From: Opisthocomus hoazin
Taxonomy: Eukaryota > Chordata > Aves > Opisthocomiformes > Opisthocomidae
DNA: 64,000 nucleotides
Assembly: GCF_030867145.1 (NCBI RefSeq)
Contig: NC_134415.1
Location: 65,563,300-65,627,299 of the forward strand
Direction: 5' to 3'
The notes beneath the pieces were generated by a model. That model worked only from the letters and a program-made list of their open reading frames with translations, was not told where the DNA came from and made no database searches. The stretch's first letter is position 1; each line of letters starts with the position of its first letter. Below are positions 37,373-48,179 of this stretch, one piece after another. The position numbers and the translations under genes were made by a program.

Positions 37373-40300
37373 ACACGTGGACCACCTCCCCCCTCCAACC
37401 ATACACACACATTCTGACTGTTGCAGTTGCAGGAAAAGCCTTATTAGACACCAGAGAAAGTGCAGATCCACGCCCAGCTGGCTGCAATGGCCCTGCTACA
37501 CCGTTTCTCAGAAACCTGGGTGTAGAATAGAAGAAGGACTGGGCAAGAGGCCAAAGCTTATGCAGAAACCTCAGGTTTCTCTGCACCTTCAGCCACAAAA
37601 ACCCTGTATTTGTTAATGAAATCTGTGGCTGTTCTCGACAACATAAGAGCCAGAACCAACCAGCCCTTAAAGAAAATTTCCTCATTCATGACAAAGAATG
37701 CAAAAGCTGATCCCAACACTCACACTTTCAATGAAACTTTAAATGAAAATTTGATTGCCCCTCATTCAGATGTAATCCCCAGTTCTAGAAGCTAAACGCT
37801 GATGAGTTGTATGAGCTCCCCCAGTCTGCTCATGGAGAAATTCAGCTTGCTTAGTGGCAGCCACTGTCAAAGCTTCCACTAATGTGTCCAGTTTTATGAT
37901 GTAGGAAACACCCATCAGATCTGTTCCAGCAGCTCAGCTGTGTGGGGAGCAACATCTGGATGAGAAGCCCTAATGAACAGCCAGAAATTTTTTCAAATGC
38001 TTCAGCTGGCTCTCAAACAATTTTGTAACAACATCCCTGCAAAAACAGAAATCTCTGCTTCTTTCACAGGAGGGAAGATGGAAAACAGGCACTGCTCAGT
38101 ATGAATCGTGTTATTTTCCTGTAGTTCTACACAGACGGTGTGTTGCTTTCTGGAAATGCCACACTAGTGTTGGAAAGATAAGAAACAAATCACAGTTGCC
38201 AGAGCACAGGAACTTGGCTTCCTATGCCTTTTAGTGAAGCTACTCCGATGTTAAATGTGTTGGGTGCCTGTATCAATTTCTTTTCCATATTTTCCTGCTG
38301 TTGAACCATACATATTCTGCTAATATTAATTTTTCTGCACTTCCAAAAAAGATTCTTATTCTCAAGACCTACCATGTATGTGTGAGGTTAAGGAAGAACA
38401 GTCTTCAAGGAGTGACCGGTACATTCGTATTTTCATTTCCCAGAGCCGAAAGGAGAAGCATAGATCACAGGAAAAGCTTAAGCAACAGTTATATCTTTTT
38501 TTTTTATTTAAAAAACAAGACCTCTAGAGGCAGACCAAACTTCTTGTTACCATGAATAGCTGGTGACAGAATGGCACTTATGCCACAGAAAAGGAGGTGT
38601 GCTGTCATAAGGGGTTGCGCTAGGGTTTCCTAAGGAAGCCAGCTGTGATGGATGCCTGATCATGAAGGAGGAGGAAAAGATTTGTATTTTATCCTAGTAA
38701 ATGCAGACACTTTCAGTAAGAAATGGTGGAATACAAACTAGTTTCTAAAACCAGAGAAATTCTGGCTAGGAGGTGTTTCCATGAACATACATTGAATGTT
38801 TAATCCAGAGTGATAAACTATTCCAGACAAGTGGACACCCAGCAAGAATGCCTGTTAGAAATGCTCTTGCCATTTGAAAGTACAGAAAAAACTTCAAGAC
38901 AGCATGGTCAGCCTTGGAGAGGAAAAAGGACAGAGGATGATTGTGCCTGTAATGTCATTCCCTCTCTATTGGACATAGTTTTGCAGCACCAGGCACTTCA
39001 GTCAATTGAGGTGAGGACTGGACAATGAGTGGCAAAGCCACTGCGTGTGGCTGTGATAAGCACCATATCCACAACCCACTCAAGCCAGACCTGCTTTCTG
39101 AAGCAATTTCTGACCAGATTCCAGCACCAGATCACACCCTCCTAGTCCTGGCTGATAGACTGGTGGTAGGGAACATGATGGGAGAGGCCAGGAGAGCTTT
39201 GGGAAGCTGATGGGAACCAGTATGAACTTTGGAGAACTGGGCTTGTAGGCCAGCAGGAGACACGGAGATTTCAGTGGGCTGTGGATAAACATATCTCCCT
39301 GTTCCTCCTTGTCTTCACAAACCCCGCATCCTCTTGGTTTATCTGATCCCAGGCTCTCTTTCCTACCCTATCTCTAAAATGATACAGGTTACTCATGTAA
39401 ATAATTACAAACGTTGCTTCAAAATTGATCACCGTAAGGATAAACACCTAAGAAGACAATTTTCAAGACAAGCTGTAGTATCCCAAAGAGTTTCACCAGA
39501 CCAATTGACTTAAACGGACCTTGAACAGAGACCACTGAGCTGAAGATTGGTGAAACGTTCCTACTCCTGGTTCTGACCCTGGGTTTGCCAAGAAGCTCAA
39601 GGCTCCAGCCAAGGTCTGGCAAGGAAAGGGGAGTGTGCGCAGGTGCTCTTGCTCCTGATGTCCTCTCCGAGTTTTTCTCACACTGGATACCATCTCCAAA
39701 ATAAGGTCTTGCCTCCTGGCTGCCACCTCTTATTTGTTATGCAGGGCTTGCTTCTGCCCAAGTATTTTCTAACCTTTCTCTCATTTGCTCGGCTCTTCAA
39801 TTTAAACTGCACACTTAAAGCACATAAGAATACTGACTAAAGTGGTTTAAGGCAGAACAAGAAACTGACTGACAAAGTTCATGAACCTAGCTGAAAATCT
39901 TTAATGCTACCATGCTGTCATTACTACACAGACAAGTTTGGCTACAATAATAACTTTGAAACCTTTTTGTTGCAGATGCAGTAGGTTAGTACAGCTAAAC
40001 AAGTGCACTGCAGAGTGCAGTCAGCATCAGGAAAACAAGATCACAAGTCATTGTTATTTCTCAGTTTCTGAATATTAGAAAATACTACCTGAAATAGCCG
40101 TATGAAATGAGGTACTAGAAAATGATAGCTGGCTAAGCAATTGAACAGCAAATTACTTTGTGGAGTTAGCATACAGGGAAAGCTCAAGTTTCTGGACCAC
40201 AAGTGTGACTTCACTCATTAGCTCCAGATATTGATGTAGATAATTTCAAAGCATGTATATTTACAAATCAACTATTTGAATACTACGTGTAAGAAAAAAC

Positions 40301-41481
40301 CATACAACTGTGGGTTCAATCACACCTCACTGAGTATGCCCGTGCTGCATTTGGTAGCAACCCTGGAAGGAAGGTTGAGTTTCATGACCAAGGTGCCACA
40401 AACCAGTTGTAAACACTGCTGCACTTCAGCAGGAACATCCTCAGGCTGTGCAGCTACCTATGGTGCTTTGCACCTCATTCTGTCAGACCTTTCTTAATGA
40501 AGACTATTTAGCTCCAGGCTGTAACTCCCTCATCCATGGTGCAGGACACTGCAGTTTGGAGGCCACAATCCTCTCAGAGCCTGCACTGGACTGGCAGGGA
40601 GCCTGGCCAGCAAGCTGCATCCACTGTGCCCTCAGGCAGAGACCCGGGCCCTAGGAGGGGGCTGGCAAAGCAACCCCTTGCTTTCTCACTCAGCCCACAC
40701 AGCACCAGGGAGCCACTCCAGCCTGGGAACCCTCTGCTCCATGGCCCTCCAGGGGGTCACCACCACCTCGTTTTGGATAAGGGTGTAACTGTAGCCTGTA
40801 ATAGGGTATTGCCGTTGCTCGTAAAAAGGCATTTTTCTAAATTTTCTAATTCACCATGTATCTATAGCTAATATTTTTGGTTTTTATTTATCTTTGTCTG
40901 GTACTTCTGTGGTTTTACAAATCTAACATAATGTGTGAGGTAGAGAAATACAGGCTTGGTATGGTAATGCACACTGAGAAGTGGAGACACAGGATGCGGT
41001 ATAGAGGAGTACAGACATGGGATTATAAGAGACTGGGCACAAGCCTGGCACTGGAGACCCCACAGCTACACACAATTCACCAGTGGTCAGTTAAATGAAG
41101 GTCTGGACAAACCTGGGTTTAGGGCAACAAAGAGAACAAGGAAATAGTGCCTAACATACGTAACAGGCACTAGATGCAGTACATTCAGATGTAACATGCA
41201 TTTGCAGGCCAGCAGAGAAAGAGCAGGGCTTAAAAGCATGTTAGGAAGCATGCAGAAAGGACCTAAAGTGGATCCTAGAGTGAGAAAGAAAAAAGCCAGC
41301 ACCATGAACATCATATTCCTCCAGTGAAGGACTCCAGATGCTGACAACTTTCTTTAACACCCACCTCGCCAGCAGTCCAGAGTCAAACCACCAACCCTAG
41401 GAGCCAGAGGAGCAGGGGGAGGGTGAGCAAAACCTGGGGAAAAGGGGTAGAAACTAATAAGTGTGCATATAATGATTTTAA
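37373..41481. other. Non-coding single-copy sequence, no gene recognised
   Basis: No coding exon or known repeat was seen. A short T-rich tract (TTTTTTTTTT near 38496-38505) is the only simple sequence. Open frames of up to ~110 codons (for example at 40536-40871) resemble no protein. Confidence 0.55.
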
Positions 41482-41533
41482 CTGTGTTATCATTATCTAT
41501 AGTTCTTCTGTGTTATCATTATCTATACTTCTT
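41482..41533. repeat. Two-copy 26-bp tandem duplication at the 5' edge of a CR1 copy
   Basis: The unit CTGTGTTATCATTATCTATA plus six more bases occupies 41482-41507 and repeats at 41508-41533 with one mismatch (AGTT versus ACTT). The CR1 homology starts four or five bases later, so the duplication sits exactly at the insertion junction. It may have arisen during insertion or by later slippage. Confidence 0.85.
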
Positions 41534-41537
41534 CTGC

Positions 41538-43447
41538 AGGAGACCTGCATGGTTAAACAAGGAGCTTCTAGCGGAGATCAGGTGGAAGAGAAAGGTCCAT
41601 GGGATGTGGAAACAGGGGCAGGCCACTTGGGAAGAGTACAGGAATGTGGTCAGAGCGTGCAGGGATGCGACGAGGAAGGCCAAGGCCCACCTGGAATTGA
41701 AGCTGGCAAGGGATGTCAGAAACAACAAGAAGGGCTTCTTCAACTACATCAGCAGCAAAAGGAAGGCTAGGGACAATGTGGGGCCGCTGCTGAATGAGGC
41801 GGATGTCCTGGTGACGGAGGATGCAGAGAAGGCAGAGCTACTGAACGCCTTCTTTGCTTCAGTCTTCAGTGCTAAGACTGGCCCTCGGGAATCCCAGGCC
41901 CCGGAGGTAAGAGAAGAAGCCTACAGAGAGGATGACTTTCCCTTGGTCGAGGAGGACCACGTGAGGGATCGCTTAAGCGATCTGGACATCCACAAATCCA
42001 TGGGCCCCGATGGAATGCACCCACGAGTGCTGAGAGAGCTGGCGGATGTCATTGCTGAGCCACTCTCCATCATCTTTGAGAGGTCCTGGAGGACAGGAGA
42101 GGTGCCCGAGGACTGGAGAAAGGCCAATGTCACTCCAATCTTCAAAAAGGGCAAGAAGGAGGACCCAGGGAACTACAGGCCGGTCAGCCTCACCTCCATC
42201 CCGGGAAAGGTGATGGAGCAGCTTATCCTGGAGGCCATCATCAAGCAAGTGGAAGAAAAGAAGGTTATCAGGAGTAGTCAGCATGGATTCACCAAGGGGA
42301 AATCATGCCTGACCAATCTAATAGCTTTCTACAATGACATGACTGGCTGGGTAGACGAAGGGAGAGCCGTGGATGTTGTTTACCTCGACTTCAGCAAGGC
42401 TTTCGACACAGTCTCCCATGATATCCTCCTATGGAAGCTGAGGAAGTGTGGACTGGATGAGTGGTCGGTGAAGTAGATTGAGAACTGGCTGAATGGCAGA
42501 ACTCAGAGGGTTGTCATCAGTGGCACTGAGTCTAGTTGGAGGCTGGTAACTAGTGGTGTCCCCCAGGGGTCAGTACTGGGCCCAGTCTTGTTTAACTTCT
42601 TCATCAACGACCTGGATGAAGAGTTAGAATGCACCCTCAGCAAGTTTGCTGACAACACAAAACTGGGAGAAGTGGTAGACACACCAGAAGGCTGTGCTGC
42701 CTTTCAGCGTGACCTGGACAGGCTGGAAAGTCGGGCAGAGAGGAACCTGATGAGGTTCAACAAAGGCAAATTCAGGGTCCTGCACCTGGGGAGGAACAAC
42801 CCCATGTATCAGTACAGGCTTGGGGTGGACCTGCTGGCGAGCAGCTCTGTGGAGAGGGACCTGGGTGTCCTAGTGGACGACAGGTTGACCATGAGCCAGC
42901 AGTGTGCCCTGGCTGCCAAGAAGCCAATGGGATCCTGGGGTGCATCAAGAAGAGTGTGGCCAGCAGGTCGAGGGAGGTTCTCCTTCCCCTCTACACTGCC
43001 CTGGTGAGGCCTCATCTGGAGTACTGTGTCCAGTTCTGGGCTCCCCACTTCAAGAAAGATGAAGAGCTACTGGAAAGAGTCCAGCGGAGGGCTACGAGGA
43101 TGGTGAGGGGACTGGAACATCTACCCTACGAGGAGAGGCTGAGGGAGCTGGGCTTGTTCAGCCTGAAGAAGAGAAGGCTGAGAGGAGACCTAATAAATGC
43201 TTATAAATATGTGCAGAGTGGGTGTCAGGAGGACGGGGCCAAGCTCTTTTCAGCGGTGCCCAGTGACAGGACAAGGGGCAATGGGCACAAACTGAAGCAC
43301 AGGAAGTTTCGTCTGAACATGAGGAAGAACTTCTTCCCTCTGAGGGTGATGGAGCACTGGAACAGGCTGCCCGGGGAGGTTGTGGAGTCTCCTTCTCTGG
43401 AGATATTCAAGACCCGCCTGGACAAGGTCCTGTGCAGCCTGCTGTAG
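41538..43447 (+). pseudogene. CR1 ORF2 reverse transcriptase remnant with stop, frameshift and active-site change
   Basis: Reverse transcriptase of a non-LTR retrotransposon. Visible landmarks are PAWLNKELL at the start, GPDGMHPRVL (finger region), NYRPVSLTS, SSQHGFTKGKSC, the palm motif A in VYLDFSKAFDTVSHD (first catalytic Asp), [14 protein letters not shown] (motif B region), and the C-terminal [11 protein letters not shown] block ending in LCSLL. Three defects are seen. A TAG at 42474-42476 splits the palm just before the IENWLNG segment. The catalytic motif reads FADN where active relatives have FADD, so one metal-binding Asp is lost. One base is missing in the GCCAAGAAGCCAATGG stretch near 42920, shifting the frame. 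The last part (from about 42920 to 43447) is open in the new frame. This is a dead copy. Confidence 0.93.
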
Positions 43448-43551
43448 GTGACCCTGCTTCGGCAGGAGGGTTGGACTAGATGCTCCCCAGAGGTCCCTTC
43501 CAACCCCTACCATTCTGTGATTCTGTGATTCTGTGATTCTGTGATTCTGTA
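41538..43551 (+). mobile_element. CR1 LINE, longest copy in the window (about 2 kb, 5'-truncated)
   Basis: The element runs from the linker after the endonuclease domain of ORF2 through the whole reverse transcriptase to the CR1 3' end, with four ATTCTGTG octamers and a variant fifth (43511-43550). The 5' UTR, ORF1 and the endonuclease are missing, the usual result of incomplete reverse transcription. It lies on the plus strand between two solo LTRs that point toward each other. Its 3' UTR reads GATGCTCCCCAGAGG, where the other copies have GATGACCCACAGAGG. It cannot move by itself (see the ORF2 entry). Confidence 0.97.
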
Positions 43552-43732
43552 TTCTTTGTCTTTCTGTAATAGTTACTAATAATTCTTGGATTAGACTGCT
43601 GAGATTTTATTTACACGTGCAACAGTTTACTTGCTTTATATCCAAGATTAATTTGCCCTCTATCCACATACAAGATTTTGTGCATAATGAGGGAGCCCAG
43701 CATGCTCTGGTGGGACCATGACATTTCGTCAT
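43552..43732. other. Short spacer between CR1 and LTR
   Basis: About 180 bp of AT-rich sequence with no recognisable element. It ends in GTCAT, the left half of the LTR target duplication. Confidence 0.6.
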
Positions 43733-44366
43733 TGCCACAGTTTAACCTGGTAGCTGGCAACCAAGCACTGGACAGCCACTCGCTCACCCTCCCCTGCCCC
43801 CCAGCAGGATGGAGAGGAGAAATGGACAAAAGAGGAAACTGGTGGGTTGAGATAAAGACAGTTTAATTAGGCGACAAAGGAAATATTACTACTACTGCTG
43901 CTGCTGATAATACTAATGGTAATAATGAATATGCAAAACAAGCTACATACAATACAATTTTCTCACCGCCTGATGGCCATAGCCAGTCACCGAGCAGTGA
44001 TAGTGGAACCCCGAAATCATGAATTTAATGAAAAAGTTTAAAATCCCAGACAGGAAAGGATTCAAACTCATGGAAACGAGAAGAGCAGATAGCTTCCCCC
44101 ACCCGGCCAACTCCCATTCATAAATGGAGTATAACGTCTATAGTATGGAATATTTCCGTTGGCCAGCTTGGGCTATTTGTCTGTCTGTCCTCCCTCCCAG
44201 CTCCTGCACACCTGCTCATTAGCTGAATGTGAGAAACGGGAAAAAGTCCCTGATTTCATAGCAACCACTGCAAACATCACTGTTCTCAACATTCTTGTTG
44301 TACTAAATCCAAAACGCAGCAGCTGCTGAGAGGATAATTAACTCTGTCCCAGCCAAAATCAGGACA
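43733..44366 (-). mobile_element. Solo LTR, same family as the 36.8-kb copy, opposite strand
   Basis: Read on the minus strand it starts TGTCCTGATTTTGGCTGGGA and ends AACTGTGGCA. Order and key blocks match the plus-strand copy: GGGACAGAGTTAATT near the 5' end, and TCTTTATCTCAACCCAC followed by GTTTCCTC near the 3' end. It is about 634 bp, longer than the other copy partly because of a trinucleotide-rich stretch (ACTACTACTGCTGCTGCTG, about 43890-43908 on the plus strand). An ATTAAA just before TCTTTATC may be its polyadenylation signal. Flanking pentamers GTCAT (43728-43732) and GTCAC (44367-44371) agree at four of five positions, fitting a 5-bp target-site duplication. No internal retroviral genes remain. 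Confidence 0.88.
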
Positions 44367-46488
44367 GTCACGTACGCTAGATTAGCAGCCACGCGCAGGA
44401 GAGGAGAGGCACTTTTGGCAGCCAGCATGGGCAGCGAGTGCCCCATCAGCAGTGACAGGAGAGCTCCTTTAAAGCGGTGCCCCCCCAGACAGTCACTCCT
44501 CTGGATGCTGATCATACCCAGCTCCTCTCACTCCATGAGAAGAGACTCGGAGTACAAAATCCTGTCAGGGCAGCTGTGTTAGGAGCGAGCTCGGCCACCA
44601 ACCTCTCTTCAGCGCCGTTCCCCCAGCTGTGTAAGGGCAGCAAATGGCATTCATAGCCCCTGAGATAATCCTGTGTGTTAGCAGAAAAAGGGATCTCTAG
44701 CCAGCCTTCACTGAACACCAGGTCAAATTTATGGATTTACTATCAGCAAGTACACAGTGCCTACTCGTGGTGTGATTCCAGGGCACCTGAGTAGGGAAAG
44801 GGCTGGCATCACCTTCTGCGGACAGGCGTGTCAGCAGCCTCAGGGTACCAGTCTCTGACATAGTTAAAAACCCCCCAGAATCTGCTGCCTGAGTCATTCA
44901 GACCTGCCTAAACAACTCTGGGCCACACAGCCAAGCTGGTCAGGTGTTAAAACTCTTGCTAGGCAGTGACGCAGCATAAGTTTAGTCTGCTAGCAGCAAA
45001 ACAGCACCCTAAGGGACCAGCATGATACTAGCATTTCAAATGCCATTAAGTGTTTTCCACTGCTTCTGCAGAGCTAGCATGAGGACAAGGCCTCCCAAGC
45101 TACCTTCCCATAGTCCTGGGCGACGAGGCACAGCTCCCACAGCAGAAAATCAGCGCAAAAGGTGCACTTACTTGGCATGGAATCCGGTTGCGTCATGGCA
45201 GCAATCTAAACCACTTGGGCCTATTTGACTAGCATCATCAAGCATCTCTCCATTGCCATAGCATCCTGCCCTGTCTCAAGAGGCAACTGCAATTTGTCTG
45301 AAAACAAATGGAAAAAAAAACTCCAACAACAAACAGGAAGATTATTTCCAGCTCTTGAAATCACAATTTAAAACCAAAACAAACCAACCAAACATGTTAT
45401 GATATATTATTGGACATAAGCACTGTTTTCTTAGGAAAATAACTTGCTCTGTTATCAGTTTTCCTTCCTACCTGGAAGCCATTTTTCCTTCCTAGAAGCC
45501 ATTGGCACTCCAAGTTCAGCAGCTTGGGTCAAAAAGAGTCAGCACAACACGGTCAGCACTACCCAGGGCAAGAAATGCTTTTCATAAAAACTCTGAGGGT
45601 TCTTTTGTCTTTTGCATGTCCTGTAGTGTGTAATATCAGCTTATTTAGGAAGAGAGATTCTCTTCTCTCTTTACAGTCCCGCAGACAACACAGGAAAAGG
45701 ATTTCAAAATTCATTCAAGGAAGTGGCAGTTGAAACATTCTGTACCATGTAGCACTCTTGCACAAGTTGCTTGCTCTTGATTTAACATCAAGTGCTAAAA
45801 ACCCCTTTAGTTCCCTGCATAATTTGTTTGGGACATATTGTTAAAAATATATATAGATTTTTTTTGCATTACATCTGTTTACAGCTTTTACTTTGTATTG
45901 AAGATCTGTCTTCTATCAGAAAACCCTTCCACATCTGAGGACACCCCAGTTTGCCTTCTGTCAGATAAACTGTACTAACTGACTTGGTGTGGTTTCTCTT
46001 TATCAAGAAGAATTTCCAGATCTTAAATTATTCTCTTCTGGACAACCTGCAATTTTAAAGCAATATCTGGGCACCATAGATAGTCACTACATCGACGTAT
46101 CTATCCCAGTTATTTTATCTATGGTTATAATGTAGTATCTGTTCTACACTTGTCTCATGTTCTTCCGCTTACGCATTCCAGAGTTGTATTAGCTCTTTGA
46201 CATACAGCTTCCTATTGGGAGCTCGTAAGAAGTAGCATCCTAAGTAAAACCAAATGTCCATCCAGGCCTTATCCTCACAGTAGCACTTGGGATAGGGTGT
46301 ATAGGTGCTCAGGATAGGGTATGCACACTCATTTAGATACAGGGCACATACAGAGAGATCCTTTGTTTGATAACAACCTGGTATCCAGCAAAGTACCTCA
46401 CCAGCAAACTCAACAAAGCTCTCCACATCAATCCAATACCAGCACCGTGTGTTAAACAGGTAGAATGTGCAACATCAGTGTTTCCCCG
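44367..46488. other. Non-coding sequence, no gene recognised
   Basis: Ordinary AT-rich sequence. A local imperfect duplication of about 20 bp (TTTTCCTTCCTACCTGGAAG, then TTTTCCTTCCTAGAAGCCAT, about 45459-45502) is present. No coding features were recognised. Confidence 0.55.
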
Positions 46489-46517
46489 CCCCCCCCCCCC
46501 CCCCCCCCCCCCCCCCC
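46489..46517. repeat. C29 homopolymer
   Basis: Twenty-nine uninterrupted C follow TTTCCCCG. The reverse strand is a G29 tract. The true length is uncertain because such tracts slip in replication and are poorly resolved in sequencing. It makes a spurious poly-Gly or poly-Pro frame on either strand. Confidence 0.95.
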
Positions 46518-47148
46518 GCAAAACAACTTGTAGACACATTGCCAACTATACTTGATTTGAAGGAAAAGCAAGGAAATGTTTGATATTGTTACTTTAAACA
46601 GCATGCTGGACATCCTCCTTGCAAATGTGCTGTCCTTCCAAAGCCGTGGTTTGACAGAGAGGAAATGCTTTTCCAATATTTTTTTACTTAAATTTGAGAA
46701 CTTTGGGGGGTGGTTGTTTGTTTTTGCCTGCAAAATAAAGGCATAAAATAAAGGTATGAAGACTTTTGTGTACAATTGTGCTAGAAGTAGTATAAAGATC
46801 TCAATTAAATGAAAATCCTCACCACAAGCATATGCCCGAAGCAATAAGTTCAATGACAACACTTCTAGATTTTCCTAAACGTGAACTGCATCCAGCTGAT
46901 GGCCTCAGTCAGTTCTCAAATGAAGTTTCATTTTGACTTTGGATGGAAGAGATGTAACTAAATTTAAAGAGAAGCTAGCAAGGCAAAAGGTCAGATCTGC
47001 AAAGCTCATTTTGATCTGAGTGCTCTTTGGCAGGATGGAAGACCTGTGAGTTTATCCACTGACTGTTTACTGGTCTCCTATAGAATTACCTTTATGTATG
47101 TTAGTAATATTCTGACTTACACAAAACAGAAAGCAAGTGATGCGATGG
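46518..47148. other. Non-coding sequence, no gene recognised
   Basis: AT-rich spacer between the C tract and the older CR1 copy. Nothing recognised. Confidence 0.6.
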
Positions 47149-48179
47149 AATTATAGAATCACAGGTTGGAAAAGACTTCTAAGATCATGAAGTCCAACAG
47201 TCAGCCCACCACCACCATTCCTACTAAACCATATCCCAAAGTGACACATCTATACATTTTTTAAACACCTCCAGGGATGGTGACTCCACCACCTCTCTGG
47301 GCAGCCTGTTGCAATGCCTGACCACTCTTTCAGTAAAGAAATTTTTCCTAATATCTAATCTAAACCTCCCCCAACACAACTTGAGGCCATTGCCTCTCGC
47401 CCTATCGCTAGTTACCTGGGAGAAGAGACCAACAGCTGCCTCACTACAACCTTCTTTCAGGTAGCTGTAGGTTCCTCCTCAGCCTCCTCTTCTCCAGACT
47501 AAACAGCCCCAGCTGCCGCAGCCGCTCCTCATAAGACTTGTGCTCTAGACCCCTCACCAGCCTCGCTGCCCTTCTCTGGACACACTCCAGCACCTCAATG
47601 TCTTTCTTGTAGTGAGGGGCCCAAAGCTGAACACAGTACTCCAGGTATGGCCTCACCAGTGCCGAGTACAGGGGCATGATCACCTCCCTACTCCTGCTGG
47701 CCACACTGTTCCTGATACAAGCCAGGATGCCGTTGGCCTTCTTGGCCACCTGGGCACACTGCTGGCTCACGTGCAGCTGGCTGTCAACCAACACCCCAAG
47801 ATCCTTTTCCACCAGGCAGCTTTCCAGCCGCTCCTCCCCAAGCCTGTAGCATTGCATGGGGTTGTTGTGACCAAGGTGCAGGAAGCAGCATTTGGCCTTG
47901 TTGAACCTCATACAGTTGGCCTCGGCCCATCAATCCAGTCTGTCCAGATCCCTCTGCAGAGCCTTCCTACCCTCGAGCAGATCGACACTCCCACCCAGCT
48001 TGGTGTCATCTGCAAACTTATTGAGGGAACACTCAATCCCCTCATCCAGATCATTGATAAAGATGTTAAACAAGACCGGACCCAAAACTGAGCCCTGGGG
48101 GACAGCACTCTTGACCGGCTGCCAGCTGGATTTAACTCCATTCACCACCACTCTCTGCGCTTAGCCATTTAGCCAGTAA
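47149..48179 (-). mobile_element. CR1 LINE of an older, different subfamily (minus strand)
   Basis: The 3' end on the minus strand reads CCAACCTGTGATTCTATAATTCC, using ATTCTATA where the young copies have ATTCTGTG; on the plus strand it begins at ATTATAGAATCACAGG (47150). The protein remnant also differs: it reads [12 protein letters not shown] and GKVMEQ-type segments are absent, whereas the young copies read [12 protein letters not shown]. It has more stops and frameshifts, consistent with greater age. The 5' truncation point is near 48179, in the WLNG segment of the reverse transcriptase. Confidence 0.93.
47224..48179 (-). pseudogene. CR1 ORF2 C-terminal half, broken (minus strand)
   Basis: The remnant includes [13 protein letters not shown], the catalytic FADDTKLGG block (both Asp kept), [20 protein letters not shown], and the [16 protein letters not shown] region. 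In-frame stops are TAA at 48161-48163 and TGA at 47930-47932. A frameshift near 47470 makes the main frame end at 47444; the true C-terminal block ([10 protein letters not shown] and [14 protein letters not shown]) continues in another phase to a TAG at 47224-47226. Unlike the two young copies, it reads [10 protein letters not shown] without the 1-nt deletion. Confidence 0.88.

Noticed and set aside
43890..43908. ACT/GCT trinucleotide stretch considered as an independent microsatellite
   Set aside because: It lies inside the minus-strand LTR, where family members from memory also carry trinucleotide-like AAT/CTG tracts, so it belongs to the element.
46333..46862. Minus-strand frames with a poly-glycine run
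   Set aside because: The glycine run is only the translated C29/G29 homopolymer.
47612..48091. Plus-strand open frame of 159 codons
   Set aside because: It is the antisense shadow of the minus-strand CR1 reverse transcriptase remnant.
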